Assembly (NCBI GenBank): GCA_019722365.1
Contig: JADFUC010000464.1
Location: 124,001 to 188,000, forward strand
Direction: 5' to 3'
DNA length: 64,000 bases
Origin: Lithospermum erythrorhizon
Taxonomy: Eukaryota; Streptophyta; Magnoliopsida; Boraginales; Boraginaceae
A program made the translations under genes and the position numbers. The notes beneath the pieces are model-generated. The model worked only from the letters and a program-made list of their open reading frames with translations. It was not told where the DNA came from and did not search any database. Of the stretch, positions 36,360-50,232 are shown piece by piece. Numbering within the stretch: the first letter of the stretch is position 1; every line of letters starts with the position of its first letter.

Positions 36360-38270
36360 CAACCAGCCACCGTAGCGGTCCCCAACCCCTTCATTAAAAC
36401 CACTTAAATATTTATATTCTATCACTTAATTCAACTCGAATCAGTTGTAATGCTGATATTTATATGCATAAGAGGCGAATATGTGTGGATTTATGTAGTT
36501 ATGTTATGTAGCAATTATGATCATCTCAAGAAAGCACCTCTCCGCTTCATAATGTATTTATCGTTTAAAAAATTAATTTTTCATAATAATCATTGCTTAC
36601 AATTTTAATATACCATTTTGCAATTTTAATATAAGTTTTTATATTTTCAATGTAGCTTTTTACAATCTAAATGAAGCTTTTCATAATTTCATAAAAAACA
36701 TTTTATTCACACAGATAATAATTCAGTTTTGTTGGTCCCAAATTTTTGAAAAATTATTAATATGTATTATATCATATGAGATATTAGTACTGAAGTTTTT
36801 ATCCTACACATTGTAATTTGAGATTTCACTACTAATCATATATTCATATTTCACAAATAGAATCAACACGGCACAAGCGTCTCTATTTTCAATTTTTATA
36901 CTAGACCTAAAAAATATCAATATCGGCCCCGGATATTTCCTTGATCCTTGTTGGTAAATATGTCATGTAGAATGAAAAATATGATTTTAATCCCTATTAT
37001 GTACGGAAAATGAAAGAATTTTTACTGGGTGCTTCTATTTTTCTTTTTTCATTTTTTGAATTATTTTGTTTTTTACATCCCAAAATTAGAAAGAACAAGA
37101 AATTAAAAAAAGGTTAATTGGACCGCTTGCCCTCAGACATTTGCTTAATTTTCAAGCAGGCCCTACCTACGCTTTTTCTACATTGCCTTTACGCTATTGT
37201 TTTCTTCCTGTGATTCACACCTATAAACGACTATAATATCCCCTCTATTTTGAAGTAAAGGATAAGAATTTCAATTAAAAGACAAAAAAGAAATATTTCT
37301 CCTCTAAATTTACTATTCTATCACAGATATCGTTTCCCACTTTACCCTTTACATTAAACTAAAGATATGAGACACATTTAAAATATTTTACACCACTTTA
37401 TTAATTAACACACCCTACCCCTACCCCCATCCCTCTCCCCCCTCAACTTTCCCCATCACCTCCTCAAATCATATTTCCCAAGCATAACTACCAGTACCAC
37501 CTATCATTGTTAACATCGAACTCAACCACCACCATCCTTAATAGAACCACATATGGAGAGGAGATTAGATTGAACTTCACCAAAAAAGATTCAATCTTTA
37601 TTCACATATAGCCAAAACATATCTACACAGAAATGTAAATCATCAAAGTTACAGAACATGAGCTAGAGAGGAGAGGGAAAAGTACAATCTGATGGGGAAC
37701 AGTCAAAGATGACAACCAAGAAGAAGCTTTGAGTTCATTCATGTATTGGATGCGCTATTACATATCAGACTCCCTTAAAACAGCTATAGATGCGCTATTC
37801 CTTCATTCATGCATTTGATCTCGCTGAAGAAAAACGAGGCAATTGTATATTTGCTTATTACTATTTTATTTGTGAGATTGAATCTAGTGTAGTTTATTTG
37901 AATCTGGTGTATGTTTGTTTTAATCTTCAATATCACTCATATCGTCATCCCACCTATGGTCATGAATTAATAAGACTATAGTACATATTGCAACAAAAGT
38001 ACACCAACTAAATCTCAATATTATCTGATGCTACTTGAATCTTTGTCGAGCTTGGTTAGAAAACCATCATTTTATTTTATTTATTGATTTCCTTTAACAG
38101 AAAAGAACAATAAGATAGCGATCATACAGAAAGAACGATAGCCTACGATCTAATCGAAAATTAACGATAAGACAAGTGAAGGCGAGGCAACCGCCAATTA
38201 GCCAAAAAAACTAGATCCAGTTGACTTTAGATCTTTTTAGTGATCAATCGGGTGAAGATACAAATATATA
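36360..38270. other. Intergenic, AT-rich
   Basis: Upstream promoter region of the HD-Zip gene followed by AT-rich DNA. A C-rich stretch at 37410-37450 (ACCCCTACCCCCATCCC) is the only compositional break. No exon is supported. Confidence 0.4.
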
Positions 38271-38528
38271 TGTTACGAATATAATTTAACAATGAATGTA
38301 TTACGTATCAATAAATGTTTATGAGAATACCTTTATCAAGCCAGAAAAATCGCAGAATACAATACAACGAATATTTATTTATAAAGCTTCCTAAGATACA
38401 ATAATAAGGTAATTAAGTAACTGCAGAAATAAGCTCGCCTAGCTTGTTTGCCATCAAGTTGCTCTATTTCTAAGAACAAGCATCATTTTAACACAATACA
38501 TCCGTTCATATATATTATTTCCATAACA
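38271..38528 (-). repeat. LTR of the minus-strand copia remnant
   Basis: It starts TGTTACGAATA and ends TTCCATAACA, giving TG...CA ends with a short inverted TGTTA/TAACA. The adjoining CTCCCC (GGGGAG on the minus strand) is the expected polypurine tract, which sets the orientation. Confidence 0.7.
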
Positions 38529-41200
38529 CTCCCCGACGTTTAGTAACTCAATAAGAATATGTCTCTCAAAACCTTACTAGAAAACCCGCCCGGTGGATAA
38601 AAAACTAAAACATGAAAAAGAGACATTATTCTTAACATACGCTACAACGCCGCTTCCTTAAAAACCTTATCGTGAAAAAAACCCATTCGAGTACAAAACA
38701 TTAATTAAGGAAAAGAGTATAACTCGTGATACTTTCAGACCACATCACTTGACATCATTTACCGACGTAGCCCTATACTTCCTGATAAATTTTCAATGTT
38801 GGAGCGTAGGAAAGGATTTAAAGGAATATATTTGTCGATTATCACAAGATCGAATTTGTTGAAAATCGATTTCACCATTCCTTGAAGATCACGGGTGCTT
38901 AAGAACAACAACATATATATTGTTCTATCTCATTTGATATGTCGGCCTTTAACTCCATTAATACATGTATAATTATTATCATAAAGATTGTCAAGACCAA
39001 TTTTCATATGATAAACGACAATCAATACGGGATCTACCGATCATATCCCCTAACCAAATATTCAATGACTTTATTCTCTCAGATTTCAAGATTTCTCAGA
39101 AGCTTATCGCTTAACCAACTACTAAATAAAGGATTGCGAAAAACGTGTAGGACAAAAAACTAGTGAGATAAAATATTATATTCTCTTTAGATATGCTTCG
39201 TAATTATCTTATTAAAAAACCAAGAAAAAAAAAACTCAAGGGAAAAAACTCAAATAAGTGAAAAAAGAAGAGAACGCATATCATATATCCTCTTATGAAA
39301 TCATCATATCATTGTATATCATATCTCTCAATGTTGAAAATATTGATATGGTCACAATGAAAATTACTAGATAAACTAATTTAAAGTTCATATTTCCAAT
39401 ATATGACGTACATACCTTCTCGCAGATAATAATCATTTAAAAAAGTCATCATTTGTGCATAGTAGAGAATATATGACGACGATAACTGAGGGTAAAATAT
39501 GGTTTATGATCAAAGTTCAACTATATCGAGAGTTTTATAATAATTTGGCATAATGCTAACAAGTGTTACTACATAAGGTATATTTCCAATGATCAATCGT
39601 ATCAGACAATCTACAACGCGCCTCCACAATTAACTCAGAGTTTACACTATGAAGCTCACATAAATTCTTCAAACCCAATCGCTTATCAATTCCCTTCGAG
39701 TCTCCAATTAAATATTCAATTATTCTTTCGCATCGTAACTAACCCGACGGTCTAACCTGCTATGCCAAATAATAAAATTTCTCATAATTTCAAACTTCCG
39801 ATTTGACAAAGTATTTTGATACGCAAACATGTTTGTTACTTTAGTTAACAATATATTAGCTCTTCCGTGAGCCTTCAATCGATTTTCATACACTTCGCCA
39901 AATATTAGCTCTTCCGAGCCTTCTACTTGGTTGCCCTGAATGCCATGTATTAATTTGATATATTTTTTTTTGAAACCGCTTTAGATTCCTTTAATTTCTT
40001 AGAATAATATGGTGCATCTTGAATACATATTTTTTGAGGCACCGATCTGTTATCTCTTCCCGAGCATTCAAATAATTTTTACACCGCCTCGTAATAACAC
40101 TCGCTTTTGTGTTATTAGATAAGAGAAATATTTATTCTTTTAGAATGGTATAAGTTGTTGCATTATGTGCAAGACATATTTCTCCTTTATCTATGTTAAG
40201 TCAGGCAACTTAATGAAATTGGAAAATCATACACCGTGTAAGTTCCCAGAAAGATAGTGTACCACAAAGGACCGCTTTTTAAATATCAAATATTTCCTCT
40301 AGCCGAACTAGCCTAGATACGTATAATCACAATACTAACCATGACAGGAATCTATTATTCCTTCAAGAAATAATATGTTGGCTCTCACATTCAATTACTT
40401 TTTACACTACCATATGCCTACACACTCAAAGTAATTTCATTCAGATGTGGTACTTCCTCGACCTATAATAAATTATACGTAGTAATTAATCAATAAAATT
40501 CTATCCATTTAACCTAACTGAATTCTTCCAAATTATAGGAATCTTCGGTCTCATGTTGAACTCATATAGTTTCTCAGATATTTTCAAAATAATGAGGAAA
40601 ATGATAGAAAGTGGAATATTCAAAAGCCCTTAATTTTAGATGGACGCCAATTCTAAACCCTAATCTTTTGAACTAGCCTCTCGACTAATAATAACCAAAA
40701 TATTATTTATATGGACTAATAATAACCAAAATATTATTTTAATGGATATTTAACCAAGGATATATAGTAAAGCATGATACATCACAAGTAATCTTTTGCA
40801 TTTGTTATCTCACTGGGCACTTTTAAGAGACCTTGAAGCCTCAAACGCATCAAGCCAGAAGAAGCTTTCGAGTAATAACCGCCTTCGTGTGATCATACCT
40901 CTCAAATTTTTTTAAAGGTCAGTGGATCTTTTATAAATGGCATATCCCTATTCATTATCCAAGTTTAGACCCCCATCAATTATTCACAAGTCTTATGAAC
41001 TAGTCTTCGACTCAAAATATACTGTCGATAAATCACGATTATATATATTGTAGAATTCATCATAAATATATCAAATTAATCATGAATAAATCTTGAGATT
41101 CGCTTATTTGATACTATCTTTTTGACCTCATAAACATATAAATCAATAATTAACATATCACATTATATATAAAATCAAAGCTATCCGAATGATGGCTACC
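38271..41200 (-). mobile_element. Copia retrotransposon remnant, minus strand, one LTR seen
   Basis: The left end is a 258-base LTR. Reading on the minus strand inward from its edge, about 300-420 bases in (plus coordinates about 38770-38940), the sequence encodes a typical copia pol C-terminus. It reads TRDLQ...VKS / QQIRSCDN-type, then NIENLSGSIGLRR and a stop (cf. the family's F.KL...IGMRR end). Further right, to about 41200, the sequence is heavily decayed but keeps the same texture. I could not find the second LTR, so the right boundary is a guess. Confidence 0.6.
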
Positions 41201-44100
41201 CCAACGCTCCTGACGGTGTATCGCTATTTATTAATAAATTATTATTTTAAAACAAGCCAAAATAATTTATTTTATAAGATAATAAATCATCAAGGATAAG
41301 GATACAATAAAAAATCCTATCACTAATCCTCATAATTTAAGTTATCAAATCCTAATGAAAGTTAAACTCTCAATTTTCAACCACCATCTATAAATTTATT
41401 TTATATTTGATCAAAAATATAATTCAGATACAATATTTATCTCAAATTGTTATGATAATTATACGTAGAAGAATGAATCTTGCTTTATAACCATCGATAA
41501 CGAGTATGTTCTAATGGTCAATTTGACAATTGTCATGCATAATATATACTCTAAAGTATAAAACAAGATTTATCTTATTGAATTGTTTCAACCCCATATG
41601 TTTAATAATGAGTTTGTTGGATTCAAACTTTTCTTGGTCTATGCCTAATTATTTCATACCGATTCATTAAACTATGAAACATGATATAATATATTCATAT
41701 ATAATAGTTTGCTCCCAAAACTAAATTAGGTCACTAATGCCAGAAGAAGCTAATACTCGTATCTTATTTGTTCATTTTATTACTTTCATGCAAAATTGAA
41801 ATAAGTTGACAATGACGGATCATGCGCAAATTGAAAGGTTTAGTATATCATCCTAAAAGAAAAATTTGTCTTAATATGCTAGCATGCATTAATTATGAAT
41901 GTTTATAATTATTATCTAAATCTGTAGAAGTCAATTCATGTTCCTATCTAATATGCTATTACAGTGTTCAGTATATTAACTATTGAGTGATCAGATTTAA
42001 TTTAAATTTTCTTTTGTTTAAACAAACATGTAATCAAAGAACATAACTTCCTATGGACATGTTATACTATTAACATTTGTTACCAGCACTGTCATGAATG
42101 TCATTTATGATTGATATCTAATATCAGGTCTCACATCTAAAACTCTTTATTTTAATACAGCGATTCGATCTCCAGACTTCATCATATGAATGATATTTCG
42201 TGATTATTGGACTACTCCTAGTGATTGTAAATTTTAAATTTTTTAATACGTAATACAATTTTAAATTTTTTGGAATCTATTTAAAACTGAGGACTGGTGT
42301 GGTCGGCCAATAATTTTCTTCCATGTTGCCAAGGGCCGGGCCTGAGGATGGCTAACTATTTCAAAAAATAAAGTTCTATTAAGATGGAGAGAGTATTGAA
42401 GTTAAATAGATGAAATAACTTAATAACTTATCATTCACAAAATCAACTGTGCTAGATCTGTCAACTTATGTGTGATATATATACTATTTTTGTGTTCACT
42501 CTCTCTTGTTAATGATCCACATGCAGTTAATTTCCGCCGATTATGTATGATATAAAATATCGATAATCGATACGATTATACGGAGAGAATCTACCACATG
42601 CATACCTATTACTTCGCCTATAAATATCTTACTACTAAGACATTCCTTTTAATTCCAAATTTTATTTCATAAGACATTTTCTTATATTCTGCACTCTATA
42701 TAAATCCAAAATACCGATTGATCAAGTTTGAAGAGCTTCATGGGACGTTTCCACGCTAGCCACACTTTCAAACCGATTTACCGAAATAGATTTCGACCAG
42801 CGACGCCGACAAGCTGTATCTTTTCCGCTAATTTAACAAAGAAAGAAAGAAACACAAATAACCTTTCTTCAAAAGAAATATCAATGTGGCTACAACATTG
42901 TTAGCGGATTGCAATCATGTAATCACATTATCAGCAATGATACAACCGAGCGCGGTAGCCCAAAGAGGCCAATATCCCGTATCGTAAAGCTCGCGATCAT
43001 TATAATCACACATTATTAACGGATTGCAATTATCAATGTGACTACAACATGGCAAGCACTAGCATACACACGTATAAGAAATATTTTTGAGGCCAATATA
43101 GATTATTGGAGACTGATTCATGAAGGGAACATTATAAAGAGGACACCCAAGCAAATGTTGTTTGGTAGTGAAAGAAAACATTAACCAAGTCTAATTCTGT
43201 CGCTATCTAGAGGTGTAGTTGGAAAGATAGGGTATCTTTTGGATTGTTTTCCAATTATTTTAAGAAAATTGATTGAATATAAGGTTATCTAAATTAGTGT
43301 ATTATTTATTTCACTTATTATTTCTTTCATATTATATTTTTTTTTCACATAATTAAATAACAATCACAAATATATATTTTTTCTAATAAAATTTTATTGG
43401 ACCCCACAATCTATTCTAATATTACAACTCAATAACATATATTATATATACTACATTATAAATATTATATCTCACATTTTTAATATTAATTATTTATTAA
43501 TAATGTAATAATTATATTTCTTCTTAAAAAAATATTTTTATTTACTCAATTATAATTTTATTTTTTATTTTAATATTAAATATTATTATCATTGTTAAAC
43601 ATTATTGTTAATAATTTTATTATTCCAACCCAATAGTATTGTGTACATGTACAATAGTATCTATGTATTTCAATATTCCAACCTAATAACATATCTACCA
43701 CATTACTAATGCCTTTAAAAGAGCTAAACCGAAAGTGGTATTTGAATACTCCGACTGACTCATTAAGCATAATCCAAGTCGGGTATCATAACGAAGTCAA
43801 GTAAAGTAACGAGTCTAACTTTAGTACTCCGACTCTACCGATAAGTTAACGAGTCGAGCAGGTGACTAGATAAGACTGAGCCGTTGTTAGCCGGGCAATC
43901 AAATAACAACCACAAACACATATTTTCTTAAATCATTGAATAAAATAGGTAAAATTTGATCTTGATTTGTAATTAATTTTTTTTTAATGAAATATTATGA
44001 TTTTATTTTACAAATTTATTAAATAATAAATTTTTTAATCAATAAATTAGTAGCATTTAGTGTGTTAAAAATGAATAAAAATAAAAATGCAAACCCAAAT
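41201..44100. other. Intergenic, AT-rich, nothing recognised
   Basis: Long AT-rich stretch, with extreme A+T at 43320-43640. Repeated phrases such as GGATTGCAAT(CATGTAATCACATTAT) near 42905 and 43020 suggest old local duplication. No coding exon is supported. Confidence 0.4.
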
Positions 44101-46320
44101 CTTTGGCCTAACAAAGCTCCACCTATACATGAATCAGAACGATCCGCCCCTGGAAGTCGGCCACCGAGGTAGAATCATTATAATCCTGAACACCGTAGTC
44201 ACTATACCTACGATCTAATTCAGCTTTATAGAACTAATGCTTATCCAAAAATTCGACATAATTAAAATTCTAAAGAACAATTTTAAAATTTACAATCCAT
44301 CAAAATGATATCTAACCAACCAACTCCGTAGATATATATACAAATATATCTCAAAAACAAGAATGCCGGCTACAACTGAGAGTAACACCGTATTCTAAAT
44401 ACAAAATAATCAATGACAAGGCTTAAAACAAAATGAACATAACAATAAAAAAACGGTTGACAAGACAACAAAACGAGATCTGAGGATCCTCACCATTCGA
44501 TGCTCACCCAATACTGAATATAAATCCTCAAACAGCCTCCAGATTCAACCGCCCGCCCGTCAACCTGCACAAATGAAATGCCACCCAAAACGAATAAAAA
44601 GGTAAGCCGCGAAGCCTAAGGAAAACTTAACATTGCTGGTGAAACTTGCCCATACGAAACGAGACATACCAATAGATATAGTAGTCAAACATGAATAAAT
44701 ATGTATATACCAAGGACTACCTAATGCGCCATATCACGAAATTCCAGCATGTCTCAAACATAAATACGCCAAGATATAATACAAAGTCTAAATAAGGCAC
44801 ACAATCACCCGTAATAAAATCAAAAGACTAACAACGACTATAACTCTAGTCATCAAACCATCTATCTCATATCTCCACAAATCACTAACTATATATGTCA
44901 ACTGCCTAGACTGGTGAATGGGACCAATCACCACAAACACCGCTTCAGATCAGAAGATAAGCTAACACCAACAACGCACACAAAGAAAAAGCGTCATAGA
45001 TAATCACTCCGCTCTTATAAATCAAGTATAAGGTCAAACCACTTATACCTAAGTATAAGGCCAATAGTTACATATCCCTGGAAGTGAAGGAGAAATACCT
45101 AACCCCTTAATCATCCCAACTATAGGGTCATATCCTAATACTCACCACCCCTAAAAAGTTTCACAGATAACTCCAACCAATACCTCCCAACAACTAACTA
45201 CTCCACTCCTAAACAATATCAAAGCACACAAATAAACGTCTCACACAATCAAAAATCAATCGTAACCGCCTAAAGGCCATACGTAAATACAAGTGCCGAC
45301 AAGGCCATGGAAGTGAATGCCGACAAGGCCACTAAAATAATTAGAAACGTAAGTTGAGAGTTCAAGCTTACTTACCTCACAAATCTTCAACGCCTACGTA
45401 GTCACAATCACATAATCATATCATGACTACAATAAATGAACTACACATAATCATACAACAACGATACGATAATGGCCTCACATAATCATACCTCAATGAC
45501 ATGTTTCACAATTTAAAGTAAGTAATGTAACAATTCAGTAGATAAGGTCACTGCCAGCTACCACAAAACTTTACAAATCACAATCACTGCACCGCCTTCC
45601 CACGATCAACGCCAACAAAACACCCGAAAAGTACAATCAAAACCTACTACTATACTTATGTTTAGAAGATACTAACTCTAAGGAACGATCATAAACGGGT
45701 ATAAAAACGATTTAATAAGACAACGAAATAACAACCCTGGCTTCTGGACACAACCTAATCACCACCCTCTACAATTTCCAATTTTATCACTTTAACATTT
45801 CAAATCAACTTATATAAGTCATCTTATATAACCCTCAAGTCCATAACAACTTATACTCCAAAAATCTCAATTACTACCAACTTACCAATCACATTTTCTC
45901 AACCTAACTCCTAACTCCATTATAAATCACAATTCTAACCTTACACAACTAATATGTCCCAATTAACCCCTACACATTTAAAGTCGATAAAAATCAAACA
46001 TAAAAAGTCAACTAACTTAGAAAGTCAACCGATCAAATTATAAACCTCAAATTAAATACCTTTAACTCATGAATGAACTTATTTATATTCATCATACTAC
46101 CTATAAATAAACTTGGGAAACACAATTAAATTCAATTTAGCAAGTCAACTAAAGTCAACTATGTTAAAATCCATGAAATATCTCTAAAGATTTGAAACTT
46201 TCTTACCTTAATTCAAAGCAGTACGAGGGAAGAGTATTCAACTAAACGATTCCTGGAATATAATCAAAGTTATAGAAACTAAGAAAGCTTCAAACGGGGA
46301 GGGAAGGGATTCTCTACCAC
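44101..46320. other. Less AT-rich block, probable decayed repeat
   Basis: The plus strand is unusually rich in A and C and poor in G over about 2 kb, with no exon on either strand. A short direct repeat GTGCCGACAAGGCCA / ATGCCGACAAGGCCA lies at 45293-45335. The composition resembles a noncoding LTR or untranslated region of a retrotransposon read in antisense, but no pair of LTRs or pol domain was found. Confidence 0.35.
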
Positions 46321-47930
46321 AACTCAAGAAGAAGAAGATGATTTTTGTTTGTGACGATGTGGCCGATAAAGACGGTGAAAGATATTTGGGTTATCAACAG
46401 CCCCGCCTCTATTTCTAAGCACTCTCCACTTCCGCACTTAAACTTCAACGAAACCGATTCCAAAATGAAAATTTCCCATATTAAACTACTACTCATATAA
46501 TACTGGGCCTCTTTACATCATCTTATTTCAAATTATTTATACTATCTCCATTCCACCACCTAATCGAAATTTTTTTTTTAACATAACGGTTATTACATGA
46601 AATGTATGGTCTGAAAATTTAAGACAATGCATTTCTCTCTTATGAAGAGTGAAAAATAAGATAAGTAATTGGACATTGTTATTATCTGATTTAACTCAAT
46701 CCAACGCTATTGCACATAGTAAGGAAATTGACGAGGAGACTTTGAAAAATAACTTAAATGTATACATGTTGATTATGGGGAAGATGACCAATGTATTAGA
46801 AGTGAAAATAATTTTGGTTGATATTCATCAATAATTTTGGTTAAAATTTGAGCATGGTAAGTCGGAGGCAAACAATGTGCTACATTCGAATCTTCATTGG
46901 TCATGTGGAGCTCAAAATGAGGCGTTTGAAATACTTAGAGCACCCATTTTCTAGAGTTGGATTAGTGTTGTAACTTGAACTTATTATTGTATGATGCCAT
47001 CATTTTTTTCTATGATTATATCGTTTAAATAATTCTTGAGTCGAAGTTTTTAGATAATGTCAAATTGCTGTTCTATTGAAAATTTGAGAAAAGAAAAAAG
47101 TGAGAAACAATTAGATTGATTTTGGGCAATCTTGAAGCCTGGCCTGCTGGGGGACCTTCCACTCTTCCAGAGTTCCAGACTTCCAGGCTCCTTCTCAAAA
47201 GGCCACCAAAATTATGAGGCCTGTTTGGTTTAATTCTCAGCAAAATTGCAGCCCACTTATCAACTTTTCAAGTATCAGTCCAATTCATTTTGTGCCAACA
47301 ATTCTATCCATTAAAAAAGACACATTCTTAATATCATCCATATTGTGTATTTGTACCCACCGACTATATATCTATTAAATACGGAATACAATTTTTAAAG
47401 TGCGAAATATAGAAGTGTTACCAGAATAGAGGACTGTTTCCACGTTTAGAGGTTCGGTAACATTCAAATGAATGAGTAAATAGCGAATGAATTTTGACAT
47501 GAACAATGCTAAAATTTAAATGTATTTTCACTTTAGAGAAATAAATATTTTAAGAGTAAAACTTAAAATTAGTCAAAGTTAGGAAAATAGAATCATTTAG
47601 TTAAGACTTTAGTGACACTATATGCTATTGTACTTTCGCTAATTATTACATATATTTTATTTTTCATTAACTTTCAAAACAAACAAGACATGTTACAACT
47701 CACAATCTTAACTATTAGACTATTTCCAATAGTTAGTTTTATTAAAAACAACTTTTCCGCATCATATTATTTCTATAAGACATCAACAGCTTCAAAATTA
47801 TTAATGTCCCCTATAATAACTCGTATTTTCAAATAATATTTCATTTTTTCTCTTTCGGCCACGTCACTGAATTATAGGGTGTCCACAATAACACTACCGT
47901 CTCCACATCATCTCTTGAATAAATATATAC
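46321..47930. other. Intergenic, ending in the HIR promoter
   Basis: Nothing coding is recognised. AATAAATATATACACG at about 47918-47933 is a plausible TATA region for the HIR gene. Confidence 0.35.
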
Positions 47931-48815
47931 ACGACCTCCAAGAAGACTTGAAAATATCTTCGATCTTGTCAAACTGTAAGTCCTCGAAATATCATCAATT
48001 TTCATCTTAACTGTTTTATTGCTCGTTGATTATATGATGAGCCCTGAAATATCATCAATTAATTGTGATGTTTGTTGCCAAAAATATGTTTAGAATTGAG
48101 CTGTTCTTTTTATAATACTCACAGTTTTGGTTGTTGATGATTGTTATCTAGTGCTTAGAATTCTGCAATTGATTTCTGGTTTACATATGTTCCTATTTTT
48201 AAAATTATTTTGTTAGTGTTAAGGTGGTCAACTACTACTTAGTCTAGTGGACACGTATTTTACGGAAAATATCAATATTACGTTTTGTATCAATATAAGT
48301 AATTATTTAGCTAAAATTACTTGTTATTAAGAGTCATTGCATTTTAGGATAATTATGTGGACAAAAGGGTAAAAATAATGAAAAATTATCATTTTGATCA
48401 AAATAATCAAATATTTTGAAACAATACTTTTAGTCTAAACGATTGACTATATTGATACGTACGAAGTACCCACCTTATCCCTATGACAACATGAAGACTA
48501 TTTCCGAATTCACCTTAGAATGAAGTGTAATCACTATCTACTACTTCACAATAGACAATAAGCTTAGGTAGTGTAATGATCCATTTTATAAAGATCATGT
48601 GTTAATCAAGGTCTCAAATTATGGTAATATACCTTTATAGTCAAAATAGCATAGTCTTGGTTGAATAAGTAGGTTGCTGATTTGTTTTAAGATATATTTT
48701 GACAATCAAAATTAGAAGTTTATTAGGAGTAATGTTTATTCTTGAGCCAAGTTTCTTGCTAGTGTCTTAGTTTCTTAAGTTTAATTATTTTGATTTCATA
48801 TTGTGATTTTAGGAA

Positions 48816-50232
48816 ATGGGCAATCTATTCTGTTGTGTCCAAGTTGATCAATCATATGTTGCAATCAAGGAGCGATTCGGAAAGTTTGATGAAGTTCTTG
48901 AGCCAGGATGCCATTGCTTACCATGGTTTCTTGGAAGCCAGTTGGCTGGTCATCTCACTCTCAGGCTGCAACAGCTAGACGTTCGCTGTGAGACCAAGAC
49001 CAAGGTTCGAAATTTCATAATGTATTCTATTGGTAAAGAAAATTGTTATCCTGCTAAGAATGTTTTACCTTGCATTCCTTATTATTTGAATGCTACTGCG
49101 AATTTACATGCAATATCTTCGATTGTTCGTTAGATTAGTTCTAGATGACATGCTTATATGATTTTTCGTATTTCAGGACAATGTCTTTGTCAATGTTGTG
49201 GCTTCAATTCAGTATCGTGCCTTGGCAGACAAAGCTGGCGATGCATTCTACAAACTTAGCAACACAAAATCTCAAATTCAAGCTTATGTGTTCGATGGTA
49301 CAAACTTGTACTTTTATAAGGATGACCTTAGTATTAGTTGATCTTATGACTTCAGTGATCCCTCAATTTCGGTCATATGATATGAACTCATTGTCATTTT
49401 TTTAATTTTTTTTGTTTACAGTGATAAGAGCAAGTGTCCCAAAACTTACTCTTGATGATGTTTTTGAGCAAAAAAATGATATTGCCAAGGCTGTTGAAGA
49501 TGAACTGGAGAAGGTAATGACTATATATATAAGTTGATGTGCTTTGTAACTTTTCATAGTTTTAAACTTTTTTCTTTTGTCAGGCTATGTCTGCTTATGG
49601 CTATGAAATTGTTCAGACACTTATTGTCGATATAGAACCTGATGTGCATGTGAAGAGAGCTATGAATGAAATCAACGCAGGTAAAGTTTGATAAAATCAT
49701 ATCTACTTGACAATAGAAGAAGAGTCTCGTGAATTATGTGATTTAGTTAGTAAAGAGACTCTGGTAGTTTCTCACAATCACTTATGTTTAACTTATTCTT
49801 CACAACATGCACCTGAATATAGGGGAAAAGTTAATTCTATGTATTATGTTCTGTTTTTTAGTTCTGAACTACCTTACAATATTTCAGCTGCTAGGATGAG
49901 GTTGGCTGCAAATGAGAAGGCAGAAGCTGAGAAAATCTTGCAAATTAAGAGGGCTGAAGGAGAGGCAGAGGCTAAGTACCTCTCTGGACTGGGTATTGCA
50001 CGCCAACGTCAGGCTATTGTTGATGGCTTGAGAGACAGTGTGCTAGGCTTCTCCGATAACGTGCCAGGGACCTCTGCAAAGGATGTCATGGACATGGTTC
50101 TTGTCACAATACTTTACAATGAAAGCACCATGCTTCCACCATTCAAGGTTGTCTTTATTCCTCATGGACCTGGAAAAGGTCAGATGTGCCCAGATCCGTG
50201 AAGGTCTGCTTCAAGCTTCTTCGACGCATTAG
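48816..50232 (+). pseudogene. Hypersensitive-induced reaction (HIR) protein gene, C-terminus scrambled
   Basis: HIR proteins are SPFH/prohibitin-domain proteins that assemble at the plasma membrane and support defence cell death. Five coding exons fit in phase: 48816-49004, 49177-49297, 49422-49513, 49584-49680 and 49888 onward. A leader intron probably runs from GTAAGT at 47977 to TTTTAG at 48812. The start is [11 protein letters not shown], with Gly2 and Cys residues fitting N-terminal acylation. The SPFH core includes [44 protein letters not shown] and the [12 protein letters not shown] coiled coil. After MDMVLVT (about 50107) the expected conserved end is out of frame through several small deletions. 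Pieces VFIPHGPG and, in another frame, [11 protein letters not shown]...H remain. The current frame stops at 50199-50201; the family stop is at 50230-50232. The first 90 percent is intact, so a shortened protein could still be made. Confidence 0.85.

Noticed and set aside
37790..37981. 63-residue plus-strand open frame
   Set aside because: Isolated, no homologous pattern and no coding composition.
45293..45335. Possible CRISPR-like direct repeats
   Set aside because: Only two copies with a short gap, in a plant genome; no array.
47612..47836. 74-residue plus-strand hydrophobic open frame
   Set aside because: Hydrophobicity follows from T-rich DNA; no start context or conserved motif.
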